Source: Hominimerdicola alba 8
GTDB lineage: Bacteria; Bacillota; Clostridia; Oscillospirales; Ruminococcaceae
NCBI RefSeq assembly: GCF_000178155.2
Contig: NZ_ADKM02000066.1
Location: 56,169 to 120,168, forward strand
Direction: 5' to 3'
Length of the DNA: 64,000 nt
Position 1 is the first letter of the stretch; every line of letters starts with the position of its first letter. This document shows, in pieces, positions 17,658 through 26,275 of the stretch. The notes under the pieces are model-generated. The model searched no databases and was not told where the DNA came from. It worked only from the letters and a program-made list of their open reading frames with translations. The position numbers and the translations under genes are program-made.

Positions 17658-17686
17658 ATTATATAACAAATCATTCCTGTTGTCAA
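17658..17686 (-). promoter_or_regulatory. Promoter of rpe
   Basis: TTGACA (complement of 17681-17686), 17-base spacer, TATAAT (complement of 17658-17663). The remaining gap up to 17899 holds no further feature I can support. Confidence 0.8.
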
Positions 17687-17899
17687 GGCTTTTTCGGACA
17701 ATCGTATTTAGTTTACAATTCATAGCAATAGGCATAACAAATTTTCATCTGAGTGCCTGCGATCATGTCTGAGAAAATACTTGCCAAAAATATAAATAAC
17801 GGGATCGCAGTTGTATTATGCAAAATAATCAAGGCGGGTAAAAGGCTTTGAATAATTCTATAGAAACTTCCGAAATTTGACGAACAGGAGAAAAAATGG

Positions 17900-17928
17900 T
17901 TGATTTCTTTAGTAAAATCATTTATAAT
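17900..17928 (+). promoter_or_regulatory. Promoter of the HAD phosphatase gene
   Basis: TTGATT (17900-17905), 17-base spacer, TATAAT (17923-17928). Confidence 0.75.
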
Positions 17929-17982
17929 AATGGTGTAAAAAGTGCGGAAACACCCTGTTTATAGCCAGAAATGAGGTATAGC

Positions 17983-18771
17983 ATGATAAAACTTATCGCC
18001 ACCGATCTTGACGGAACAATGCTCGATGACCAGAAACGCATGCCCGAAAACTTCGACACGGTACTGCAAGACCTGACCAGCCGCAACATTCGGTTCGCCG
18101 TTTCCAGCGGCAGGAGCTTCTGCACACTGCGCAAGCAGTTCGGCAGATATGTTGATGACCTTATCTTCATATGCGACAACGGCGCTTATGTTTATGATAA
18201 GGGCGAAGTGGTGTCAATGTCGGTACTGCCAGATGACGCTGTGCGCAACATCGTGCGCTACTGTGAAGAACTGGGGCTGACGGTACTGCTCTGCGGCAAA
18301 CGCGGCACATGGCACAACTCTGCTGAACCGTCACATGTAGCTGAGATAGCGAAGTACTACATCAACCAGCAGAAACTCGATGACCTTTCTTCTTTCGATG
18401 ATGAGATATTCAAGGTCGCCATAATGCAGGCGGGCGGCATCGAAAACGGCGCTTATCCCAAGCTGAAAGCCAGATACGGCGATTATTTCAACGTTCAGCT
18501 TTCGGGCGAATGCTGGGTCGATATAATGAATCACGGCATAACAAAAGGTTCGGCACTGCACAAGATGCAGAACAGGCTGGGCGTTGACTACGGCGAAACG
18601 ATGTCTTTCGGTGACTATCTCAACGATATTGAGATGCTGGAAAATTCCTACTACAGCTTTTCAATGGAAAATTCGCATTCGCTGGTAAAAAAAGCCGCGA
18701 ACTTCTCAACAGGTTCAAACAACGACAACAGCGTGATGAAAGAGATAATCAAGCTGTGCTTCAATTCGTGA
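17983..18771 (+). CDS. HAD-superfamily hydrolase, Cof type
   Basis: 262 residues. Motif I is ATDLDGTMLD near the N-terminus (nucleophile Asp), motif II is AVSSGRSF, the Lys motif is in GITKGSAL, and motif IV is SFGDYLNDIEML. The cap sits between motifs II and III as in the Cof/IIB group. Relatives dephosphorylate sugar phosphates, FMN-type or PLP-type small molecules; the substrate is unknown. ATG 17983 is preferred over 17971 since ATGAGGT provides a site six bases upstream. A hairpin terminator follows. Confidence 0.88.
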   Translation: MIKLIATDLDGTMLDDQKRMPENFDTVLQDLTSRNIRFAVSSGRSFCTLRKQFGRYVDDLIFICDNGAYVYDKGEVVSMSVLPDDAVRNIVRYCEELGLTVLLCGKRGTWHNSAEPSHVAEIAKYYINQQKLDDLSSFDDEIFKVAIMQAGGIENGAYPKLKARYGDYFNVQLSGECWVDIMNHGITKGSALHKMQNRLGVDYGETMSFGDYLNDIEMLENSYYSFSMENSHSLVKKAANFSTGSNNDNSVMKEIIKLCFNS

Positions 18772-18785
18772 TATATCATAATAAA

Positions 18786-18817
18786 GGCGGAGAATTTGCG
18801 TTCTCCGCCATTTTTTT
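18786..18817 (+). terminator. Terminator after the HAD gene
   Basis: GGCGGAGAA (18786-18794) pairs with TTCTCCGCC (18801-18809), then a run of seven T. Confidence 0.9.
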
Positions 18818-18848
18818 CGCTCCGCCTGAAATGAAATAGTTCACCCAT

Positions 18849-18890
18849 GCCGACACAGCCGCAAATGCCGACACAGTCACAAATGCCGAA
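18849..18890 (+). repeat. 18-bp minisatellite, third block
   Basis: Units at 18849 and 18867 plus a partial at 18885, same conserved GCCGACACAG core as at 2831 and 3117. Confidence 0.7.
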
Positions 18891-18924
18891 CCCTTATTTC
18901 TCCTGCATAAGCGTATCCATAAAA

Positions 18925-18957
18925 AGCGGAGGTCATGCAACACACATGACCTCCGCT
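18925..18957 (-). terminator. Terminator after the giant membrane protein gene
   Basis: AGCGGAGGTCATG pairs with CATGACCTCCGCT around a short loop; on the minus strand a T run follows. It lies about 110 bases past the stop codon. Confidence 0.75.
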
Positions 18958-19064
18958 ATCTTATTCAGCCTGTCACAGACTTTGCCCCGCCGCCACACGA
19001 AATTTATCTTCATTGCCATCTATGGGGCGGCGAGCCGCGCCGTCCGCGCTTAGGACCTTAGGAC

Positions 19065-22000
19065 CTACCATTTCCAGTCTACGAAGAAACGTTCTTCGGT
19101 GGGGTTGTTGGCGGCTTTCTGACGGAAGTATTCTGTCAGAGCGGCTACGATTATCAGTACGATACCTGCCAGCAGGAGGTATACCCACCATGCCACAGCC
19201 GCAAGGAAATCACCTGTGATGTACAGCGTCAGACCCAGCAGAGCCGCCGCCGATACAAGGAACCATCTTCTGGTCTTCCTGATGAAGGAGTATATCAGCA
19301 GTACCAGCGAAACACTCAGCACTATCAGCGAGTTGGTAAGCGACTGGTTCATCAGACCGTCAACTATCAGCGTGATGAATGCCGCCATGAATACCGCCTG
19401 ACTGAATTCGCGGGATATCTTTTCTTCGTCTGCCCATATCTTCTTCACTGCCATACCGAATGCCACGATTATCAGCAGTATTATCTTCATGGTCAGCATG
19501 CTGTTCTCAAATACCATGAAAGGTCTTACCATGAGCGCCAGACCTGCCGATGCCGCCGCAAGTGTGACGGCTGTGCGGTTTGCCCTTGTGCTGTGTCTGC
19601 GCCTGCTAAAGTTTGCAAGGAACACCGTCAGTTCAAGCAGGGCTATGAACAGTCTTGCCCTTTGCGGGAACATCATGCTTATGGCACTAAGACAGCTGAA
19701 TATGCTCAAAAGTATGCCGAAATGCGCTATGTCTATGTGGAACTTTCCGTCCTCGTCCTTCTTTATCAGCTTTTCAGCGAACATCAGCCGCGATGTCACC
19801 GCCAGCAGTGCTGTCATGACCATCGAGAAGACTACCATCGCATTTCCTGCACGCATCGGGTCGTACCATATCGAATTTGCTGTCATCGATGCGCCCATGA
19901 ACAATGTCGCTATCGGCAGCGCCGCATGCAGGTTCTTCTTGGAAAGGTGTATCACCGCGAACAATGCCGCGCTGACTATCATAACAGATACACCCGCCAT
20001 CACAGACCTGTAGCTGTTTGCCGCATTCATCAGTGCTATCACAGCACCCGCTTCGGTGCTGTACTTCATCGTTCTGAACTTCTTGTCCTCGCGCCTGCCA
20101 AAGCTGAGTATGTACGCCGCCGCGCAGAGAACGCCTGCGCATACCGCCATAGCCATTGGCAGACAGTGCATCTTGTATTGCCAGTCGAGGTAGTCAGCCA
20201 GCAGTGAAGCTGTTACTATCTCAGGCAGAGGCAGAATTATACGCATGGGCTTTCTGAGGAAGTGTTCATCGTCAAAGGCATCGACTGTAACGAACACTGC
20301 CACCATAAGCATCGTTATAACGCCGTAGGGGAGCGCCGCATCCTGCATCAGTGAGAAACCGTTCAGACACAGCACCGCCATGAACAGCAGGTCGGAGGTC
20401 TTTGTGTACAGCGGCTTGAACATGCGGTAAAGCACCAGTCCTGCCGCAGTGAACATAGCTAAGATGAACGTTGACGAATGCGGAGGCAGTTTTATATTAT
20501 TGTCCAGCAGTTCGGTAACTATCAGGAATGTTGCCATCAGCGCGAAGCCCTGACCGCGCAGCATGTGCCTGTTTTTGGTGCGGATGCCGTAGTAGGTCAG
20601 TTCTATGGTGATGACCGCCGCGATGACAGCCTGTATCCATGTGAGGCGGTTCAGCTCGTCAAGCACTGACACGATGCAGATGATGCCGTAGAACGACCTT
20701 ACACCTGCCAGCACATAGTCTGCCTTGAAGAGCAGTTTGTCGGTCCTGCGGAGATGATAGTATACGAATGTTCCCACAGCCGCAATACCACAGCAGATAA
20801 GTGCGAAATAATTGATATTGTCAAGCGGAAGTGTTGCCTGCCAGAGCGCGCATGTCAGGAACAGAGCGTGCAGTCCCGTTATGCGCTCGTTTTTCAGTGC
20901 TATGCCGTAGAAAAGACCCTCGATGCACAGCAGACAAGCTATGGTCAGCGCTATCCAATTGAAGTTCAGTACGTATGCCGCAAATACCAACATGCTCAGC
21001 ACAGCATATACTGTACGTACTGCCTTAAGCAGTTTCGGGGTCTTGAATGACAGCCTGTCAGCCCTGTACAGCAGGTAGTAAGCAAGTGTGCCCACTGCCG
21101 CCACGCCGCAGAGCATCAGCGCGAAGTATTCGTAACTTCTTGTGTATTCGCCCAGCTTTGACAGCATCAGTGTCAGTGCCAGCGCATGGGCAAAGAGTAT
21201 CTTCTCGCTCTTCTTCACTATGCCGATATAGAGCATCTCCAGCGCGAATACTGCACAAATGCCGAAGCAGTCGTAGTTCCATCTGATAAAGTCTGCCAGT
21301 ACCACAGCAATAGCCGCCATGCCGTATATCACCCGCATGAATGCGATGACATGTGAAGCCTCGAAGCGCAGTTTGTTCTTTTTGCCGATGGCAGTGTAGA
21401 GCATAGTGAATGCCGCCAGCAGTGCAGTCACCCAGAACGCGAAAGTGCCGATATCATCGATAATGAACGCGCACTCAAAGAGTATGGCATTCAGGAACAG
21501 AGCATGTGCGAACAGCAGTTTCTCACTGCGCATATATATCGCGAGTATCAGCAGTTCGGCAGTTATACCGCCTGCCATGAGCCAGTCTGCCCATATCCAT
21601 TCCAGCCATTGTGTCATCAGCTGATACATGCAGATAACTGCTGTGCATGTACGCAGTATAGCTATTATATTGCCTGCCTTGAAGAGGTTCTTCCCATACT
21701 TTCTGAGTATCAGGTATGCCGCAGTACCAACTGCGCATATTCCCCAGATAGTGAGGCTGAACCACTGGAAGCGTTCAGCACCGTACAGTCTGTACGGCAT
21801 GAGCCTGTATACGCTCCATGCAAGTAAAATGTACTGGGGTACGACAGTTTCAGCCGAACGCCTGATGATGACATATGCGGTCAGTTCTGCCAGCATAAGA
21901 CCCATTATCGTCCAGTGTAAAGCGTCCCAATTTTCTTGGTTTAACAGAGTCACCAATGCGGGCAGACCCATTATTATACGCATCAGTATGATGGTAAGTC

Positions 22001-24053
22001 CTGTATCGACACGGGACTTTTTCAGCTTGTCGAGTATCCTGCAAAATGCTGTGCCGACTATGCCGAAAACAAGTATTATCAGGGTCGTTTCCGCAAAGCC
22101 GATACCTGCCTTATTAAATGCTTCGTTATCTTTTGCAAGGTAGAGGAAGTTGAACATAAGTGCTGTAACAGCCGCCCAGTTAGGTATAAGAACGTGCTGT
22201 TTGCGGCGTACAGCCGCCAGTACCGCAAAGTCTGTGATGATAAGACCTGCGGTGATATACTGAACAGCAGAGTATTCAAACGTGAACAGCGAGAACAATG
22301 CCGCCGCCGCGAAAAGTATCCTTATTATATAGTAGGTGCGTTCGGCATTGAATGTTATCCTGTCGGTCTTTTCGAGCCATACATATACCCAGCCGCCGAC
22401 CATCGCGAATATAGCCGCGATGAGCGCGAACACACTGTAGTCGGTGATGTTCAGGTAAAGGCTGAAAGTGCCTGCGAGAATGAATGCTGTGTGTGCCATC
22501 AGCCATTTCTCACTCTTAAGGCGTATCGCGTGCCACAGGCATTCGCCCATGAGTATGATGCAGATGCCCCAGCCGAATGCCGTCCAGCCGTAGCCTGCGC
22601 CTTCGCTCATATCCATCAGGAGCATCGGTGCCGCCATGACAAGGTAAGCCGCTCTTATAAGTATGTGCAGGCAGTAGATGACCTTTGTGGGTTCATAGCC
22701 CCTTGATCTCTTCCAAAGGTATACTGCTGTGAAAGCTGTGCCTGCCGCAGTTATCAGCAGTGCGAAGGCGGCGTAGTTGCGCTGGAAATAGTTGGCTATC
22801 TGTCCCAGCAGGAAAGTACCCGATATCGCCATCGAGAAGACTGCCGCATATTCGCAGAAAGGTTTCTTGAATATCTTCATGGCCCGCGCCGAGAAGAATG
22901 CCACAAGCAGTGCGCCCAGCGCTAAGAAAAGCATCTGCCCCCTGCCCTCGATGCCGAACCATGCACCGAACAAGCCGAAGTAGCCTGTGGTTATGTAGGT
23001 TATGGTCGTGTAGACCGAGCCGAGTATGTACATCGCGGCAGAAGTGCCGTGTATGTTGAGTTTCTTGTCTGCAACGGCGTAAATGCCGAAGAACAGTGCC
23101 GCCTGTGCGCCCAGCACGCCGACTCTCGCCCAGTCGCTCATGGATACCCAGAACGCTGTTGAGAATATCATGCCCGCCAGTACGATAAAGGTTATGCCTA
23201 TACCCGTGAATATCGCCGCCGAACTGTACTGACGCTTGGGGCGCGGCTGGCGTATCTTTTCGGGCTTCTGCTGTGCCCAGCTTGGCAGAGGTCTGTTTTT
23301 ATAGCTCTGCATTGTCTGCGCCGCCGCAGGTCTTGCAGGCTGTGCGGGTGTGCCATACGGCTGAACGGTTCTGCCGCTCGGCTGAACGCTCTGTCCCTTT
23401 TCGGGCTGAGTATTTTCTAAGTTGTTGGTTTCAGATATTTCAGCAGGTTTTTCGGCTTTTTCAGCAGTCTGCTCTGCTTTTGCATCATCACGCTTGATAA
23501 GGTCAACGCCGTCGTGATGGTGCTGAGGTGTTTTCTCTATGACAGCAGGCTTCTCTTCTGCCTTGCTGACAGCCTCAGCGCTCTGCTGAACGGTCTTCGC
23601 CTCTTCGCTGAGGAGCTTATTCAAATTATTGACAGCTTCGTTCTCAGCAAACTGCTTGTGAATTTCTGCCGCAGGTCTTGTTTCTGTCTTGACGACCGTC
23701 TGCACAGGCTGATAAGGCGTGTTAGCCGCAGTACGCTGACCGCTCGGCATACTGCCGTAAGGCATGTTGACGTTGGGCATGTTGCCGTAAGGTGGTACAC
23801 CCTGCGGAGGTACAGGCGGCATGCCGCCCTGTCTTTGAGGAACGCCTGCCGCAGGATACACACCGTTCTGCGGCGGCATTCTGCGTCTTGGGTCTGCATC
23901 TAAGGTCGCCATTTCGTGACTGCTTATGCGGTTATCATATAAAAGCCGTCTGATAAAGTGTTTTGTTTTTTTCAGTTCTCTGCTTCGCGATATTGATATC
24001 GGCAGAAGAAATATAGGCGACAAGCACCATAGTACTACCAGCAAACTAAACAT
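19065..24053 (-). CDS. Giant modular polytopic membrane protein, function unknown
   Basis: 1662 residues. One N-terminal helix (residues 1-20) is followed by a basic segment, a Pro/Gln/Gly-rich stretch, an Ala/Glu/Lys-rich, coil-like region to about residue 270, and then dozens of membrane helices to the C-terminus. Between about 20700 and 22800 the coding sequence shows about seven modules 107-112 residues long. Each has a line like YFALICCGIAAVGT, a helix, a basic loop with DKLLF or DRITF, and a helix starting with a conserved Arg. The overall plan resembles large DUF2339-type membrane proteins, but I do not recognise the family with certainty. ATG 24053 has a perfect AAGGAGATAATC site. It is the last minus-strand gene after a cluster of small membrane proteins but has its own promoter. 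Confidence 0.85.
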   Translation of the reverse strand: MFSLLVVLWCLSPIFLLPISISRSRELKKTKHFIRRLLYDNRISSHEMATLDADPRRRMPPQNGVYPAAGVPQRQGGMPPVPPQGVPPYGNMPNVNMPYGSMPSGQRTAANTPYQPVQTVVKTETRPAAEIHKQFAENEAVNNLNKLLSEEAKTVQQSAEAVSKAEEKPAVIEKTPQHHHDGVDLIKRDDAKAEQTAEKAEKPAEISETNNLENTQPEKGQSVQPSGRTVQPYGTPAQPARPAAAQTMQSYKNRPLPSWAQQKPEKIRQPRPKRQYSSAAIFTGIGITFIVLAGMIFSTAFWVSMSDWARVGVLGAQAALFFGIYAVADKKLNIHGTSAAMYILGSVYTTITYITTGYFGLFGAWFGIEGRGQMLFLALGALLVAFFSARAMKIFKKPFCEYAAVFSMAISGTFLLGQIANYFQRNYAAFALLITAAGTAFTAVYLWKRSRGYEPTKVIYCLHILIRAAYLVMAAPMLLMDMSEGAGYGWTAFGWGICIILMGECLWHAIRLKSEKWLMAHTAFILAGTFSLYLNITDYSVFALIAAIFAMVGGWVYVWLEKTDRITFNAERTYYIIRILFAAAALFSLFTFEYSAVQYITAGLIITDFAVLAAVRRKQHVLIPNWAAVTALMFNFLYLAKDNEAFNKAGIGFAETTLIILVFGIVGTAFCRILDKLKKSRVDTGLTIILMRIIMGLPALVTLLNQENWDALHWTIMGLMLAELTAYVIIRRSAETVVPQYILLAWSVYRLMPYRLYGAERFQWFSLTIWGICAVGTAAYLILRKYGKNLFKAGNIIAILRTCTAVICMYQLMTQWLEWIWADWLMAGGITAELLILAIYMRSEKLLFAHALFLNAILFECAFIIDDIGTFAFWVTALLAAFTMLYTAIGKKNKLRFEASHVIAFMRVIYGMAAIAVVLADFIRWNYDCFGICAVFALEMLYIGIVKKSEKILFAHALALTLMLSKLGEYTRSYEYFALMLCGVAAVGTLAYYLLYRADRLSFKTPKLLKAVRTVYAVLSMLVFAAYVLNFNWIALTIACLLCIEGLFYGIALKNERITGLHALFLTCALWQATLPLDNINYFALICCGIAAVGTFVYYHLRRTDKLLFKADYVLAGVRSFYGIICIVSVLDELNRLTWIQAVIAAVITIELTYYGIRTKNRHMLRGQGFALMATFLIVTELLDNNIKLPPHSSTFILAMFTAAGLVLYRMFKPLYTKTSDLLFMAVLCLNGFSLMQDAALPYGVITMLMVAVFVTVDAFDDEHFLRKPMRIILPLPEIVTASLLADYLDWQYKMHCLPMAMAVCAGVLCAAAYILSFGRREDKKFRTMKYSTEAGAVIALMNAANSYRSVMAGVSVMIVSAALFAVIHLSKKNLHAALPIATLFMGASMTANSIWYDPMRAGNAMVVFSMVMTALLAVTSRLMFAEKLIKKDEDGKFHIDIAHFGILLSIFSCLSAISMMFPQRARLFIALLELTVFLANFSRRRHSTRANRTAVTLAAASAGLALMVRPFMVFENSMLTMKIILLIIVAFGMAVKKIWADEEKISREFSQAVFMAAFITLIVDGLMNQSLTNSLIVLSVSLVLLIYSFIRKTRRWFLVSAAALLGLTLYITGDFLAAVAWWVYLLLAGIVLIIVAALTEYFRQKAANNPTEERFFVDWKW

Positions 24054-24127
24054 GATTATCTCCTTATAGTGACCCGCGTGGGGGATTTTTTCTGTGGTAT
24101 GTTGTCTTACCTTTTGGATATATCGTT

Positions 24128-24156
24128 ATTATAACATACTGTTCACAAAAAATCAA
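24128..24156 (-). promoter_or_regulatory. Promoter of the giant membrane protein gene
   Basis: TTGATT (complement of 24151-24156), 17-base spacer, TATAAT (complement of 24128-24133). It overlaps the stop codon of the preceding small membrane protein gene. Confidence 0.75.
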
Positions 24157-24454
24157 CAGCAGGGTAAAAATTCACTGCGGCGAGATATGCGTATGGGAAC
24201 AGCGTCATTATCACATCAAAAGCGAACAGACCGCGCCGCTTTGCCCTGTCTTTACCAAAGAAAACAGCGGCGCATGCCATGCTTATGATGATATGTGCGG
24301 CACCGACTGCCGCAAATGCGAGGTGTGCTGTCATATTCCAAAACTCGCAGTCAGCACCCGTCAGGTCAAATAATATTACTATCAGCCAGCCCGACAGAAA
24401 TATCAGCGCATACGCCGCGATATTTGCCGCCGCCGTGAGTTTCTGTGCTTTCAT
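24143..24454 (-). CDS. Small membrane protein (103 residues)
   Basis: Three hydrophobic helices (about 8-30, 43-66, 78-98) with a basic loop KDRAKRR between the second and third. AAGGAGATGCC precedes the ATG at an ideal distance. It lies 90 bases after the previous small membrane gene, all on the minus strand. No family recognised. Its stop codon lies inside the promoter of the giant membrane protein gene. Confidence 0.7.
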   Translation of the reverse strand: MKAQKLTAAANIAAYALIFLSGWLIVILFDLTGADCEFWNMTAHLAFAAVGAAHIIISMACAAVFFGKDRAKRRGLFAFDVIMTLFPYAYLAAVNFYPAVDFL

Positions 24455-24544
24455 GGCATCTCCTTTTATATACGTTTGCCGCCGCAGAGTTTTGCGGTGT
24501 TATCCTACACAAATATTTTGTCGCGGTTTTGTGGGTTTTGCCCG

Positions 24545-24844
24545 CTAGATTAGTTTGAAAAGCACAAACAGCGGTGCTATCACCAGCGCGAACACCCAGC
24601 ACAGTATATTCAGCGGAGTGCTTTTTATCGGGTATTTTTTCGCCAAAGCATAGCACGCCAGCAGGTATATGGGAACTATCAGCACGCAAGCCGCAACTTG
24701 CAGTACTTTCGACCCGAAAACGAATATGATGTCATTTCGCAGTCCCTTGATAAGGGAGTATTCAGCGAACACCGCCGCCATCGCCACCATCAGCGTGTAG
24801 AGTATTCGTAAGGCTGTGGTAAAAAACGCTGATAAATTCTTCAT
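24545..24844 (-). CDS. Small membrane protein (99 residues)
   Basis: Three hydrophobic helices (about 8-27, 38-62, 74-97). Start at 24844 rather than 24877 because GGAGATGATAGA precedes this ATG. That site lies on the stop codon of the upstream 71-residue frame (TGGAGATGA), so the two are probably coupled. The leader ATGGAGATGATA is repeated almost exactly before the small frame at 25233, suggesting duplication of small units. Function unknown. Confidence 0.65.
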   Translation of the reverse strand: MKNLSAFFTTALRILYTLMVAMAAVFAEYSLIKGLRNDIIFVFGSKVLQVAACVLIVPIYLLACYALAKKYPIKSTPLNILCWVFALVIAPLFVLFKLI

Positions 24845-24848
24845 TCTA

Positions 24849-25064
24849 TCATCTCCATGTCCATATAGGACCAACAATTATAATGCCCCGGAATAAAAAT
24901 GTTGTCAGAACAAAAAATTCCGAAACGCCCCGGTAGACCGCCCTGAACTTTTTCACTGTCAGCGGTCTGATAAAATAAACAGCTATAACAGCCAGCTGTA
25001 ACAGTACGAAAACTATAGTATCTTCTACGGCTGGCGATATATAGTAAACGACATAAAATTTCAT
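24849..25064 (-). CDS. Small membrane protein (71 residues)
   Basis: Two hydrophobic helices (about 15-38 and 50-66) joined by a basic loop (RPLTVKKFRAVYR). The start at 25064 is preceded only by a weak GAGCGGGAT site; a start eight codons upstream is also open. The stop overlaps the ribosome binding site of the next gene. No family recognised; it might be a truncated relative of its three-helix neighbours. Confidence 0.5.
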   Translation of the reverse strand: MKFYVVYYISPAVEDTIVFVLLQLAVIAVYFIRPLTVKKFRAVYRGVSEFFVLTTFLFRGIIIVGPIWTWR

Positions 25065-25110
25065 ACATATCCCGCTCACAGATACCATTATCGCAGTATC
25101 TGCGAGCAGT

Positions 25111-25233
25111 CTATGTGAAATTTTTTATGTCTTTTACTATAAAAAACTCAGCTGCGCCTTTAGATGCGCCTTTAAACATCAGCCATATATCAGCCGAAAG
25201 AAATGCTGTGATGTTTTGCCTGTCAAAGCCCAT
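25111..25233 (-). CDS. Possible 40-residue protein or frameshifted relic
   Basis: An open frame of 40 codons (starts MGFDRQNITAFLSADIW, ends IVKDIKNFT) lies 20 bases after the membrane protein at 25254. GGAG is 13 bases before this ATG but 8 bases before another ATG at 25238, which in a different frame gives only 19 residues. Either the 40-residue frame is a small gene or a one-base shift broke a longer one. Confidence 0.35.
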   Translation of the reverse strand: MGFDRQNITAFLSADIWLMFKGASKGAAEFFIVKDIKNFT

Positions 25234-25253
25234 TTCATCGTATCATCTCCATG

Positions 25254-25538
25254 TTATACGGTCAGCAGATACGTTATCAGCGGCAGTAATATGAAAACTT
25301 CCGCCCATAGCGCCGCATCTGCATATTTATTGTGTACAGGCAGTTTTTTTGATAAGGCGCGGCAGGCAAAAATGAACGCCGCAGGCAATATCGCCGCTGT
25401 TAAGACATAGTCAGCCCCCGACCTAAAAAACGGTATGCCGCCGCTTTCTGCCTTGCTGATGGTTTTCGTGAACAGGTACAGCGTGATGTAAAACATCACC
25501 GTGTTTGACACAAGCCTTATCGCGGCATTGCGCACCAT
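25254..25538 (-). CDS. Small membrane protein coupled to the XRE regulator (94 residues)
   Basis: Three hydrophobic helices (about 8-24, 42-60, 72-92) with a basic loop after the second. Its ATG overlaps the stop of the regulator gene as TGATG, and there is no strong site of its own, so it is translated by coupling. Regulator and membrane protein pairs of this type often sense membrane stress or act as regulator/anti-regulator pairs; no such role can be proven here. Confidence 0.7.
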   Translation of the reverse strand: MVRNAAIRLVSNTVMFYITLYLFTKTISKAESGGIPFFRSGADYVLTAAILPAAFIFACRALSKKLPVHNKYADAALWAEVFILLPLITYLLTV

Positions 25539-25999
25539 CAGTTCTGTATCAGCGCCGAATATTCCGCCGCCGCTTTTCTCACCTTTTCAAGGCTGAATGA
25601 TGAATACACACAGCGGTCGCCCGCAGTCAGCAGACGGTAGTGCTGTGAGATATAGTTCTGCTGTATCTTCCATAATTCGGTGGATTCTATCTGCCGCCAC
25701 CATACTTTCCCGCCGTGAGTCTGACGAAAGTTGATGCTGGTCTCATCGAAAGCCAGCGCCTTTACAAGGTCGCTCATCTCGCCGCCGAAAGAATTCTGCA
25801 AAACGGTGCTGTCAGAAAATATCACCGCCAGCGCCGCCGCGCCCGTCCAGCCGATGAGCGTGCGCTCCTTCTCTATCTCCACCAGTGTTTTCTTCGATAT
25901 GCCCAGACAGTGCGCCATCTTGTCCTGATTAAGACCGTACTCAGCCCGCACCAGCTTGACGCTCCTGCTCACCATGGCTATGAATTCATCGCGCTTCAT
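25538..25999 (-). CDS. XRE-family transcriptional regulator
   Basis: 153 residues. Residues of about 5-65 form a helix-turn-helix domain (RAEYGLNQDKMAHCLGISKK, then TLVEIEKERT). The C-terminal 85 residues contain a Trp-rich segment (KVWWRQIESTELWKIQQNY) and would bind a ligand or partner; no known domain recognised. ATG 25999 is preferred over the GTG at 26011 because GAGGGA lies at the right distance. Its promoter contains a perfect 16-base palindrome over the -10, best explained as an autoregulatory operator. It heads a run of five or six small minus-strand genes, four encoding membrane proteins. Confidence 0.85.
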   Translation of the reverse strand: MKRDEFIAMVSRSVKLVRAEYGLNQDKMAHCLGISKKTLVEIEKERTLIGWTGAAALAVIFSDSTVLQNSFGGEMSDLVKALAFDETSINFRQTHGGKVWWRQIESTELWKIQQNYISQHYRLLTAGDRCVYSSFSLEKVRKAAAEYSALIQN

Positions 26000-26099
26000 T
26001 TTATCCCTCACAATTTAAGTTATCCCATGCGCCCGTCCCGATACCCTTAGCGGCACGAAAAGGGTGCATTCTTCTCCAAAAGTGTACTCTTTCTTCTTT

Positions 26100-26134
26100 G
26101 GTGTAATTTTACACCTTTTGCGTGAAAATGTCAA
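26100..26134 (-). promoter_or_regulatory. Promoter and palindromic operator of the XRE cluster
   Basis: TTGACA (complement of 26129-26134), 17-base spacer, TAAAAT (complement of 26106-26111). The palindrome GGTGTAATTTTACACC (26100-26115) covers the -10. A further GTGTAC at 26082-26087 may be a second half-site. The rest of 26000-26275 holds only the terminator below. Confidence 0.75.
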
Positions 26135-26242
26135 TAGCTGTGTAAAAGTTTCATCATTTTTTCACTTTCGGACACAAAAAAACACCCGCACGGAGTATCA
26201 GACTGCCGTTATAGGGTGTGTAACGGAAAAAACAACGCAAAA

Positions 26243-26268
26243 GATCCCCCGCCGCAAGGCAGGGGATC
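26243..26268 (-). terminator. Hairpin after the zinc-ribbon gene
   Basis: GATCCCCCGCC (26243-26253) pairs with GGCAGGGGATC (26258-26268), one mismatch, followed on the minus strand by a short T run. Confidence 0.6.
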
Positions 26269-26275
26269 ACTTATT

